From Lachnospiraceae bacterium (GTDB lineage: Bacteria > Bacillota_A > Clostridia > Lachnospirales > Lachnospiraceae): a stretch of DNA of 7,819 bases. The stretch spans positions 1 through 7,819 of the forward strand of contig JAEEJD010000209.1 in assembly GCA_016281675.1 (NCBI GenBank), written 5' to 3'. Shown here one piece after another: positions 1 to 5,029 of the stretch (positions within the stretch are counted from its first letter, which is position 1; every line of letters starts with the position of its first letter). The position numbers were made by a program, and so were the translations under genes. A model generated the notes under the pieces. The model worked only from the letters and a program-made list of their open reading frames with translations. It was not told where the DNA came from and ran no database searches.

Positions 1-152
1 CAGGCCTTGCCACTTCGCTGGCATCAAGTGCTTTTCCGCAAATGCCCATGGCGACAGTTCCGGGGGCGATCTTCTCGGTCTGGCATAACATCTCCGGCGC
101 GGTTCTTGCCGGGATATACAGGAGAATTGATGATCAGAGTAAGGAAGAATAA
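1..152 (+). CDS. BASS-family sodium-dependent transporter, C-terminal end (partial)
   Basis: The frame starting at base 3 gives 49 codons ending in TAA at 150-152; the rest of the gene lies before the window. The visible tail contains GLATSLA, then [19 protein letters not shown], a short hydrophobic stretch and a charged end ([10 protein letters not shown]). The run of alanine/glycine, the [10 protein letters not shown] motif and the charged cytoplasmic tail are what I know from the last transmembrane helices of the bile acid:sodium symporter (BASS/YocS-like) family, integral membrane proteins that take up organic anions with sodium. The actual substrate cannot be told from this tail; bacterial members carry various organic acids. 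The XRE-like regulator gene follows after 30 nt on the same strand and could be co-transcribed. Family assignment rests on recognition of the tail only. Confidence 0.72.
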   Translation, partial: GLATSLASSAFPQMPMATVPGAIFSVWHNISGAVLAGIYRRIDDQSKEE

Positions 153-182
153 AAACCCGGTTAAATGCAACAAGGATGCCTG

Positions 183-404
183 ATGCCGAAACTAACCACA
201 AAAATACATGAATTAAGAAAAGAAAAAGGGCTCCAACAAGCTCAGCTTGCCGAACTCGTCGGCGTCAGAAGGGAAACCATCGTCAATCTTGAAAACTGAA
301 AGTACAATCCGTCCCTCAAGCTTGCAATGGATATTGCAAAGGTATTCGAGAAACCGGTCGAGGAGATCTTCTCATTCGAACCGGATCCCGAAGATAAAGA
401 GTGA
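183..404 (+). pseudogene. Small XRE/Cro-type HTH transcriptional regulator interrupted by in-frame TGA
   Basis: From ATG 183, with AAGGA about 6 nt upstream, the frame reads 73 codons to TGA at 402-404, but codon 39 (297-299) is also TGA. Ignoring it, the product is a typical single-domain helix-turn-helix regulator of the YozG type (usually about 65-75 aa). It begins MPKLTTKIHELRKEKG, has a recognition region around LAELVGVRRETIVNLEN (about residues 22-38), continues KYNPSLKLAMDIAKVFEKPVEEIF and ends in an acidic tail. In this family the residue between LEN and KYNPSL is normally Gly, so one GGA-to-TGA change explains the break. Another atypical spot is GLQQAQL where GLTQAQL is usual. Translated as it stands, it yields 38 aa lacking the second half of the domain, so it is probably inactive unless the base is a sequencing error or the stop is read through. 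Family members are small DNA-binding repressors; the target is unknown. Confidence 0.75.
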
Positions 405-439
405 TAATCTCAACCACCAACCAAATCACCTCCTTGCAA

Positions 440-478
440 AAGAAAAGGGCGGGCATTATGCCCGTCCGATTCTTTTTT
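440..478. terminator. Bidirectional intrinsic terminator between convergent genes
   Basis: Bases 447-467 form an almost perfect 10-bp stem (GGGCGGGCAT pairing with ATGCCCGTCC, one G-T wobble) around a minimal loop. On the plus strand it is followed by GATTCTTTTTT (468-478). Read on the minus strand the same stem is followed by CTTTTCTTTT. It therefore can end transcription of the plus-strand regulator (ends 404) and of the minus-strand peptide gene (ends 489), which converge on it. Confidence 0.85.
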
Positions 479-498
479 GACTGTGACGCTATTGTGAC
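472..498 (+). repeat. Left copy of imperfect inverted repeat flanking the peptide gene
   Basis: The sequence CTTTTTTG, AC, TGTGAC, five bases, TGTGAC (472-498) recurs inverted at 752-776 as CTTTTTTG, TGTGAC, five bases, TGTGAC, differing by a 2-nt gap and the spacer bases. The two copies bracket the small peptide gene. The left copy includes the T-tract of the plus-strand terminator and the last codons and stop of the peptide gene, so part of the match may simply reflect T-tract similarity. The doubled TGTGAC with identical 5-nt spacing is less easily chance. Confidence 0.5.
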
Positions 499-683
499 TT
501 GGGAGGAAATGTTACCGGTCCTACACAATTCATGCAGGGCGGGTCACATGATCCAAGAGATTCTTTGTCCGGCAGATCCCAACCATTCGGCCATCCTACA
601 GGTGGTCTACCCTCATTTGAAATAGGTCCTGTTCCGCCTGTGATCATTATAAGTTCATCCATATTTATTTTTTTGTTCATCAT
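489..683 (-). CDS. Double-glycine leader peptide (putative bacteriocin/RiPP/signal precursor)
   Basis: This 64-aa product resembles no named peptide I know, but its N-terminus is a textbook double-glycine leader. Residues 1-17 end in MDELIMITGG and match the consensus at every key place: hydrophobic I6 (-12), E10 (-8), L11 (-7), I14 (-4), G16-G17 (-2/-1). Such leaders are cut after GG by C39-peptidase ABC exporters during secretion. The predicted 47-residue core (18-64) is rich in proline (10) and glycine, has two tryptophans in GWPNGW (30-35), and three cysteines spaced CxxxCxxC (46, 50, 53). It is slightly acidic, unlike typical cationic class II bacteriocins, so a modified peptide or signal is equally possible. 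Met1 is preferred because AGGAGG lies 8 nt upstream; Met2 is the alternative. It is downstream of a CPBP membrane protein on the same strand and followed by its own terminator. No exporter or modifying enzyme is present in the window. Confidence 0.72.
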   Translation of the reverse strand: MMNKKINMDELIMITGGTGPISNEGRPPVGWPNGWDLPDKESLGSCDPPCMNCVGPVTFPPKSQ

Positions 684-690
684 CTCATTT

Positions 691-698
691 TCCTCCTT
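691..698 (-). promoter_or_regulatory. Strong ribosome binding site of the GG-leader peptide gene
   Basis: Minus-strand AAGGAGGA, near-perfect Shine-Dalgarno. The AGGAGG core lies 8 nt before the ATG at 683 and 11 nt before the adjacent ATG at 680, favouring the upstream start. A near-consensus site in front of such a short frame, which antisense ORFs lack, is a main reason to believe the gene is real. Confidence 0.8.
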
Positions 699-729
699 CT
701 CCGGGCTACCGGTCCGGTTCCTTTTGTTA

Positions 730-768
730 ATTATGTTATAAACCTTTGGCCGTCACAGGAATGTCACA
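730..768 (-). promoter_or_regulatory. Candidate promoter with TGTGAC direct-repeat operator for the peptide gene
   Basis: On the minus strand, CATAAT (730-735) is a plausible -10 box, separated by 16 nt from TGTGAC (752-757), a weak -35. The same hexamer occurs again exactly 11 nt upstream (763-768), giving TGTGAC-N5-TGTGAC that overlaps the -35 region. Tandem hexamers one helical turn apart at a poor -35 are the usual layout for activation by OmpR/PhoB-type response regulators. That role is inference; no two-component genes are in the window. The predicted leader to the ATG is about 40 nt. Confidence 0.45.
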
Positions 769-776
769 CAAAAAAG
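752..776 (-). repeat. Right copy of imperfect inverted repeat flanking the peptide gene
   Basis: Reading the minus strand from 776: CTTTTTTG, TGTGAC, five bases, TGTGAC. It mirrors the copy at 472-498 and contains the putative operator of the peptide promoter. A G/C run (GCGGGGGC) precedes the T-run on the minus strand, but I find no complementary stem for it, so I do not call a terminator after the CPBP gene. Confidence 0.5.
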
Positions 777-798
777 CCCCCGCACATATTACATTAAG

Positions 799-1515
799 TT
801 ACATGTTTATCATCATTTCATAAAAACCGGGATTTACGGATGTGGCAAGTACCCATGATACCGTCATCATGTCGATCAGAGCATGTCCGATCATGATCGG
901 TACAGGATTCCTTTTCTTTTGGTAATACCAACAGAGAATTACGGTAAGCGGTAAAAACGACAGAAACCGGTATAAGATGTATTTTGAATCAAACAAAGTC
1001 GGTATAAAGCAATGCTGCAATGCATAAAAGAAAGCCGGGATGATGATAGCAAGCGCCTTATTCTTAATATGATTCACCCCACATCCAAGATATAATCCGT
1101 CTTCTGCAAGTGCAGTAGTTACAGGAAGCGGAAGAAAATTGATGATTGCAAGGATCATAGGGATCGGCGCGATCATCATAGGCGACATATACGGAAGAAC
1201 CCCATAACACAGATAGCCTGCAAGATACATCCCACATGTTCCCATCACCAAAACTATCACGGACATAAGTAAGACCTGGCTTATTTTCGTGCTACCCTTC
1301 TTATAACCGATAAGCTCCCAATATGTCATGCCGTTCCTTTTTGCTGAAAAAATAAGCACGGCGATAGTAAGTATATTCACAGCAGTGGCGACTATAGTCC
1401 ACCAATTACTGATATCACTTAGGTCTTTCCCGGTTGTATATGATCCGATCACAAACACAAGAAGAAAAACAACGGATCGGATCGGTAGCAGATATGATAG
1501 TTTGTTCTTTTTCAT
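799..1515 (-). CDS. CPBP (Abi) family intramembrane protease-like protein
   Basis: A hydrophobic polytopic membrane protein of 238 aa from ATG 1515; a TTG at 1527 would add four residues (MENK). ATG is preferred because GGAG lies 6 nt before it, although AAGGTGAG also precedes the TTG. Numbering from the TTG, hydrophobic helices lie near 15-30, 44-61, 83-108, 117-140, 156-170, 186-201 and 208-230. The CPBP (CAAX protease and bacteriocin-processing) signature is visible in its three usual places: AEDGLYLG (E142, D143, standing for EExxxR), YALQH (H172, FxxxH-like) and HALID (H215-D219). These acidic and histidine residues form the putative metal site inside the membrane. Family members cleave prenylated or leader-bearing peptides or give self-immunity to bacteriocins. 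The next gene on the same strand, 115 nt on, encodes a GG-leader peptide, which suggests an immunity or maturation role; that link is inference. The replaced second Glu and missing Arg leave activity uncertain. Confidence 0.82.
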   Translation of the reverse strand: MKKNKLSYLLPIRSVVFLLVFVIGSYTTGKDLSDISNWWTIVATAVNILTIAVLIFSAKRNGMTYWELIGYKKGSTKISQVLLMSVIVLVMGTCGMYLAGYLCYGVLPYMSPMMIAPIPMILAIINFLPLPVTTALAEDGLYLGCGVNHIKNKALAIIIPAFFYALQHCFIPTLFDSKYILYRFLSFLPLTVILCWYYQKKRNPVPIMIGHALIDMMTVSWVLATSVNPGFYEMMINM

Positions 1516-1557
1516 TTTGTTCTCCAAATCATACTCACCTTGCTTGACCCCTTAAAA

Positions 1558-1586
1558 ATTCTACTTTATTAAGACTACAAACACAA
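1558..1586 (-). promoter_or_regulatory. Candidate sigma-A-type promoter for the CPBP gene
   Basis: On the minus strand TTGTGT (1581-1586) and TAGAAT (1558-1563) are separated by exactly 17 nt. TAGAAT matches the -10 consensus at 5 of 6 bases; the -35 is weaker. Transcription would start near 1551, leaving a 5' leader of about 35 nt to ATG 1515. It directly follows the terminator at 1585-1611. Confidence 0.5.
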
Positions 1587-1611
1587 GAAAAGGACGAACA
1601 TCCGCCCGTCC
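1585..1611 (-). terminator. Intrinsic terminator on the minus strand, upstream of the CPBP gene
   Basis: On the minus strand GGACGGGC (1611-1604) can pair with GTTCGTCC (1599-1592), giving an 8-bp stem with two G-U pairs and a GGAT loop, followed by TTTTCTT. It would end transcription from the remnant gene that stops at 1637. Its plus-strand 3' side (1604-1617) is identical over 14 nt to 460-473 of the terminator near 447, so the two are related sequences. Confidence 0.55.
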
Positions 1612-1636
1612 GATTCTGATATAATCCTTAACTATT

Positions 1637-1829
1637 TTACGCCTCATACCGGTAATAATAATCCAGATTTTCACCGAAAAGCGCGTTGACCGCACTGGTC
1701 GAAGAGTGGGTAATCGTTTATTTTACGCTGTTTTTCTGATAAAAATTCTGTATTTGCATTATAATTTCCATTTTGGCATTTTATGTTTCCTATTTGGCAT
1801 TCTATATTTGCAGATGATATTATCTGTAT
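1637..1829 (-). pseudogene. Possible frameshifted C-terminal remnant of an unknown protein
   Basis: Two minus-strand frames abut here. The first (1829 to TGA at 1671-1673, 52 codons, no start required) contains ANIECQIGNIKCQNGNYN and then FLSEKQRKINDYPLFDQ. The second, one base shifted (1717 to TAA at 1637-1639, 26 codons), ends AVNALFGENLDYYYRYEA. Joining them near base 1690 with one base skipped gives a protein-like tail (DYPLFDQ followed by VNALFGENLDYYYRYEA). It is followed by a terminator about 26 nt later. I do not recognise the family. No ribosome site or start is visible and stop codons lie upstream, so if it was a gene only its 3' end is left. Confidence 0.3.
1751..1812. repeat. Three imperfect tandem units of about 21 nt
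   Basis: The core TTGGCATT occurs at 1773-1780 and 1794-1801 (21 nt apart), with a degenerate TTGCATT unit at 1754-1760 (20 nt before). TATTTGCA occurs both at 1751-1758 and 1805-1812. In the putative remnant frame on the minus strand the units encode NIECQIG, NIKCQNG and NYNANTE, a possible heptapeptide repeat. The stretch is AT-rich, so partial chance similarity is possible. Confidence 0.4.
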
Positions 1830-1935
1830 CTAAACACACTCCTCTTCTCTCTGAGCTTCCTGTCTTCATTACAGTTTCGTCAGCTCCCCTCGATTCCGCT
1901 TCGCTTCATCTCGGGGTTGTTGCTTCGCAACACAC
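1830..1935. other. Intergenic stretch without supported gene
   Basis: Together with the remnant it fills the space between the glgA terminator and the CPBP promoter. On the minus strand only very short frames occur: one of 9 codons beginning MKRSGIEGS, and one of 35 codons from an ATG near 1871 with no good ribosome site. A small hairpin TGTTGC/GCAACA with a TTC loop sits at 1918-1932. It may be a dispersed intergenic repeat or gene debris. Confidence 0.35.
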
Positions 1936-1993
1936 ACGGATATAAAAATGCCCCGGAAAACACAGGTGCTTCCCGGGGCATTTTTATATCCGT
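1936..1993. terminator. Strong terminator-type hairpin after glgA (bidirectional)
   Basis: Bases 1936-1956 and 1973-1993 form a perfect 21-bp inverted repeat around a 16-nt loop. The stem has the GC core GCCCCGG and flanking A-tract and T-tract, so a U-run follows the core on either strand. It starts 18 nt after the glgA stop codon (2012) and is the evident end of the liv-glgA transcription unit. Confidence 0.9.
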
Positions 1994-2011
1994 ATGCACT
2001 GACTCAGCTTA

Positions 2012-3454
2012 TCAGCCTATCAACCAATCGTACAGCTCCTGGTACTTCAAGGCCGATACTTCCCATGAGAAGTCAGCAGCCATTGCGCGGTCGACCATCT
2101 TGTTCCATTCGCGCTTCTTGTCGTAGTATATACGCTCTGCGTTTCTGATACATCCGAGCATCTCATGTGCGTTGTAGTTCATGAACGAGAAGCCGGTTCC
2201 CGTACTCTCGTATTCGTTATACGGCTCTACCGTATCCTTGAGACCGCCTGTCTCACGCACGATAGGAAGAGTTCCGTAATGAAGAGCCATCAGCTGTGAC
2301 AGGCCGCACGGCTCGAAGAGCGACGGCATCAGGAAAGCATCGCTGGCCGCATATATCTTGTGCGAGAGCGCTTCGGAATAGTAAATGTTAGCCGATACCT
2401 TGTTCGCGTATTTCCAGTCGAAATGTCTGAACATGTTCTCATAGCGCTCCTCGCCTGTTCCGAGGATGACTATCTGAACATTGTCCTGACACAGTTCATC
2501 CATAATGTATGCGATGAGATCGAATCCCTTCTGGTCCGTCAGGCGGCTGACGATACCGATCATCATCTTCTTCTCGTCCTTATCAAGTCCCAGTTCTTCC
2601 TGAAGTGCAAGCTTATTCTTTACCTTTTCCTTGCGGAAATCCTTGGCATTGTAAGGCTTTACGATGAACTTGTCAGTCATCGGGTTATACTCGTCGTAAT
2701 CTATACCGTTAACGATGCCTCGAAGATCGTTTGCTCGCGCGCGAAGCAATCCGTCAAGGCCCTCGCCGTAGAACGGCATCTTGATCTCCTCGGCGTATGT
2801 GTACGATACGGTTGTGATCGCATCTGCAAATACAAGACCGCCCTTAAGGAGGTTACCGTCTTTGTATGCTTCAAGCTTGTCGGGTGTGAAGAAATAATCC
2901 GGAAGTCCCGAAAGCGTCCTGACCGTCTCAACATCCCATACACCCTGGAACTTCAGGTTATGGATAGTCATAACGGACTTCATGTTGCGGAAGAATTCTC
3001 CGTCATGGAAGCGCTCTTTTAAGAAAACGGGGATCAGTCCCGTCTGCCAGTCATGACAGTGAACTACGTCAGGTTGGAATCCCACAACGGGAAGCACCGA
3101 AAGAACCGCTTTTGAGAAGAATATGAACTTCTCAAGATCCCACAGAAGATCTCCGTAAGGCTTCGCACCGGAGAAATAGAATTCATTGTCGATAAAGTAT
3201 ACCGTAATGCCTTCATATTCCGTCTTGAAGACGCCGACGTATTTGTTGTCGTTACCGATATCCATGTAGAAGGAATCGATGTATTCCATCTTATCCGTGT
3301 ATTCCTTGGAGATACACATATACTTCGGAATGATAACGCGCACATCAAAGTATCTCTTGTCAAAACACTTCGGAAGAGAACCGACGACATCCGCAAGTCC
3401 TCCCGTCTTGATGAACGGAACACATTCAGATGCGGCAAACAGTATTTTCTTCAT
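2012..3454 (-). CDS. glgA: Glycogen synthase (ADP-glucose-dependent, GT5)
   Basis: A full-length 480-aa bacterial glycogen synthase that adds glucose from ADP-glucose to the non-reducing end of alpha-1,4-glucan in the cytoplasm. Visible family motifs in order: the N-terminal KTGGLADVVGSLPK (16-29, K16 binding the sugar nucleotide), HDWQT (134-138), TIHN (163-166), NGID (249-252), VSRLTDQKG (302-310, with the conserved R304 and K309 of the C-terminal GT-B domain), EPCGLSQ (381-387, E381 the conserved catalytic-site Glu) and ETGGLKDTV (401-409). Length matches the usual 475-480. The ATG at 3454 overlaps the livF stop as ATGA, and AGGAGG lies 6 nt upstream inside livF, so translation is coupled to livF. 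No other glg gene (glgB, glgC, glgD, glgP) lies beside it in the window; instead it ends the amino acid transporter operon. It is followed by the terminator at 1936-1993. All key residues look intact. Confidence 0.96.
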   Translation of the reverse strand: MKKILFAASECVPFIKTGGLADVVGSLPKCFDKRYFDVRVIIPKYMCISKEYTDKMEYIDSFYMDIGNDNKYVGVFKTEYEGITVYFIDNEFYFSGAKPYGDLLWDLEKFIFFSKAVLSVLPVVGFQPDVVHCHDWQTGLIPVFLKERFHDGEFFRNMKSVMTIHNLKFQGVWDVETVRTLSGLPDYFFTPDKLEAYKDGNLLKGGLVFADAITTVSYTYAEEIKMPFYGEGLDGLLRARANDLRGIVNGIDYDEYNPMTDKFIVKPYNAKDFRKEKVKNKLALQEELGLDKDEKKMMIGIVSRLTDQKGFDLIAYIMDELCQDNVQIVILGTGEERYENMFRHFDWKYANKVSANIYYSEALSHKIYAASDAFLMPSLFEPCGLSQLMALHYGTLPIVRETGGLKDTVEPYNEYESTGTGFSFMNYNAHEMLGCIRNAERIYYDKKREWNKMVDRAMAADFSWEVSALKYQELYDWLIG

Positions 3455-3466
3455 GAAACACCTCCT
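3451..3466 (-). promoter_or_regulatory. livF/glgA translational coupling junction
   Basis: The livF stop TGA (3451-3453) and glgA start ATG (3452-3454) overlap in ATGA. The glgA Shine-Dalgarno AGGAGG (3461-3466) lies within the last livF codons with a 6-nt spacer. Ribosomes finishing livF can restart directly on glgA. Confidence 0.85.
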
Positions 3467-4179
3467 GATGTGCTGCCCAGATAAGCTGCACGTACCTTCT
3501 CGTCCTCAAGAAGCTCCTGACCGGTGCCTTCCATGAGGATCTTTCCGTTTTCTATGACATACGCCCTGTCGGCGACGTGAAGGGCCATATTGGCGTTCTG
3601 TTCGATCAGCAGGACCGTCGTCCCTGCCGCATTGATCTGTCTGATGATCTTGAATATATCCTGCACAACTATCGGTGCAAGTCCGAGTGAAGGCTCATCC
3701 ATCATAAGGAGCTTCGGGCGTCCCATAAGAGCACGGCCAACCGCAAGCATCTGCTGTTCACCGCCCGAAAGCGTACCGCCCTCCTGCCATTCACGTTCCT
3801 TAAGCCTCGGGAAATACCTGAATACGTTCTCAATATCCGGAGCAAGGTTGTCCTTGCGAAGATAAGCCCCGATCCTGAGGTTTTCAAGTACCGTGAGGTT
3901 GGGGAATATCCGTCTTCCTTCGGGTACCATCATAAGACCCTGTGATACGATCTGCGTGGGATCCTTTCCTGTAATGTCGACTCCGTCGAAGATCACTTTT
4001 CCTTCCGCGGGTTTGACCAGTCCCGATATCGTACGGAGCGTGGAACTCTTTCCGGCACCGTTCGCACCGATAAGCGTAACTATCTCACCGGCCTTGACAT
4101 CAAAACTGATGCCCCGGACGGCTTCAATTCCGCCGTATCTCACCTTCAGGTCTTTGACATGTAAAAGCACATCGCTCAT
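3451..4179 (-). CDS. livF: Branched-chain amino acid ABC transporter ATP-binding protein LivF
   Basis: One of the two ATPases energising leucine/isoleucine/valine import, 242 aa (E. coli LivF is about 237). Walker A is GANGAGKS (38-45), the signature LSGGE (137-141), Walker B LLMMDEP (157-163, catalytic E162). The position after the D-loop reads IEQN (192-195), where LivF proteins typically have Gln in place of the H-loop His. The motif MVPEGRRIFPNLTVLENL (84-101) and the end VRAAYLG (229-235) are characteristic of LivF rather than LivG. It starts 2 nt after the livG stop with a GAGG-type ribosome site in the end of livG, and its stop overlaps the glgA start. It should pair with LivG on the cytoplasmic face of LivH-LivM. 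HAAT-family transporters also carry other substrates (amides, urea), so substrate is by family. Confidence 0.94.
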   Translation of the reverse strand: MSDVLLHVKDLKVRYGGIEAVRGISFDVKAGEIVTLIGANGAGKSSTLRTISGLVKPAEGKVIFDGVDITGKDPTQIVSQGLMMVPEGRRIFPNLTVLENLRIGAYLRKDNLAPDIENVFRYFPRLKEREWQEGGTLSGGEQQMLAVGRALMGRPKLLMMDEPSLGLAPIVVQDIFKIIRQINAAGTTVLLIEQNANMALHVADRAYVIENGKILMEGTGQELLEDEKVRAAYLGSTSGGVS

Positions 4180-4181
4180 AT

Positions 4182-5027
4182 TTATTCCTCATCTCCGACG
4201 CCGAGGTAAGCCTCGATCACACGCCTGTTGTTCTGTACTTCTTCCGGGACTCCCCGGGCGATCTCACTACCGAAATCTATGACATAGATATAATCCGAAA
4301 CATTCATTACAAGATCCATATGATGCTCGATAAGGAACACCGTAAGATCGTATTTCTCACGTGTCTGGCGCACAAAATCAGCCAGTTCCGCTGTCTCCTG
4401 CGGATTCATTCCGGCAGCCGGCTCATCAAGAAGGAGCAGGCTCGGCTTTGTTGCAAGAGCTCTTGCTATCTCAAGACGACGCTGAAGTCCGTAGGGAAGG
4501 CTCGTTGCAAGATCATCCTTGTATGAATCGAGTCCCTGTTCTTCAAGAAGCGCCATCGTCTCTTCGCGCATCCTCGCCTCTTCCGCAAGATTACCCCTGA
4601 ACGTGGCCGAGAACACGTTCTGTTTCGCATGCTGATGCTTTGCGATAAGAACATTATCGAATACCGTCATGCTCTTCCACAGACGGATGTTCTGAAACGT
4701 TCTGGCGATACCGAGTCCCGTTATCTGATCGGGCGTAGGTGCAAGCACCGGATCGTTTGCAAACTTCTGTACCTCTTCACCCTTATAGGTCTTAAGTGAT
4801 TTTCCCGTAGGGTGGTTTCTGACCATGGGCTGACCCATGAACTCGATCAGTCCGTTTGTGGGCTGATATACACCGGTGATACAGTTGAACGCGGTCGTCT
4901 TGCCGGCACCGTTCGGGCCGATCAGAGCGATGATCTTCTTCTCGGGGACCTCAAGTGAAAGGTTGTTGACGGATACGACACCGCCGAACTGCATCGTTAC
5001 GTTTTCAAGTCTTAATGCGTTACCCAT
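4182..5027 (-). CDS. livG: Branched-chain amino acid ABC transporter ATP-binding protein LivG
   Basis: The second ATPase, 281 aa. Walker A is GPNGAGKT (37-44), the Q-loop TFQN (110-113), a LivG-type signature LPYGLQRR (177-184, E. coli LAYGDQRR), Walker B LLLLDEP (197-203) and the H-loop H235 in IEHHMDLVM. The family-typical AAGMNPQET and the end VIEAYLG are present. It is longer than E. coli LivG (about 255) because of roughly 27 extra residues between Walker A and the Q-loop (about 65-100, including KTYKGEEVQKFAND), a region that is lysine- and glutamate-rich. It starts 2 nt after the livM stop, with AAGGAG inside the last codons of livM as ribosome site. The partner is LivF, and the pair drives LivH-LivM. 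Confidence 0.94.
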   Translation of the reverse strand: MGNALRLENVTMQFGGVVSVNNLSLEVPEKKIIALIGPNGAGKTTAFNCITGVYQPTNGLIEFMGQPMVRNHPTGKSLKTYKGEEVQKFANDPVLAPTPDQITGLGIARTFQNIRLWKSMTVFDNVLIAKHQHAKQNVFSATFRGNLAEEARMREETMALLEEQGLDSYKDDLATSLPYGLQRRLEIARALATKPSLLLLDEPAAGMNPQETAELADFVRQTREKYDLTVFLIEHHMDLVMNVSDYIYVIDFGSEIARGVPEEVQNNRRVIEAYLGVGDEE

Positions 5028-5029
5028 GG

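Noticed and set aside
297..299. UGA recoded as glycine (SR1/Gracilibacteria code) to explain the interrupted regulator
   Set aside because: livF and glgA in the same window end in TGA at the expected family length, so TGA acts as stop here.
499..741. Plus-strand 80-codon frame opposite the GG-leader peptide
   Set aside because: No ribosome site, and its hydrophobic C-terminal half derives from the antisense of the ribosome site and A-rich start of the peptide gene; the minus-strand frame has leader, ribosome site and terminator.
776..800. Terminator after the CPBP gene on the minus strand (GCGGGGGC followed by six T)
   Set aside because: No complementary arm precedes the G/C run, so a stem cannot be shown; the CPBP transcript may run into the peptide gene.
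2360..3022. Plus-strand open frame of 220 codons antisense to glgA
   Set aside because: It lies wholly within a well-supported glgA on the other strand, has no family features and no ribosome site of note; a mirror of glgA codon bias.
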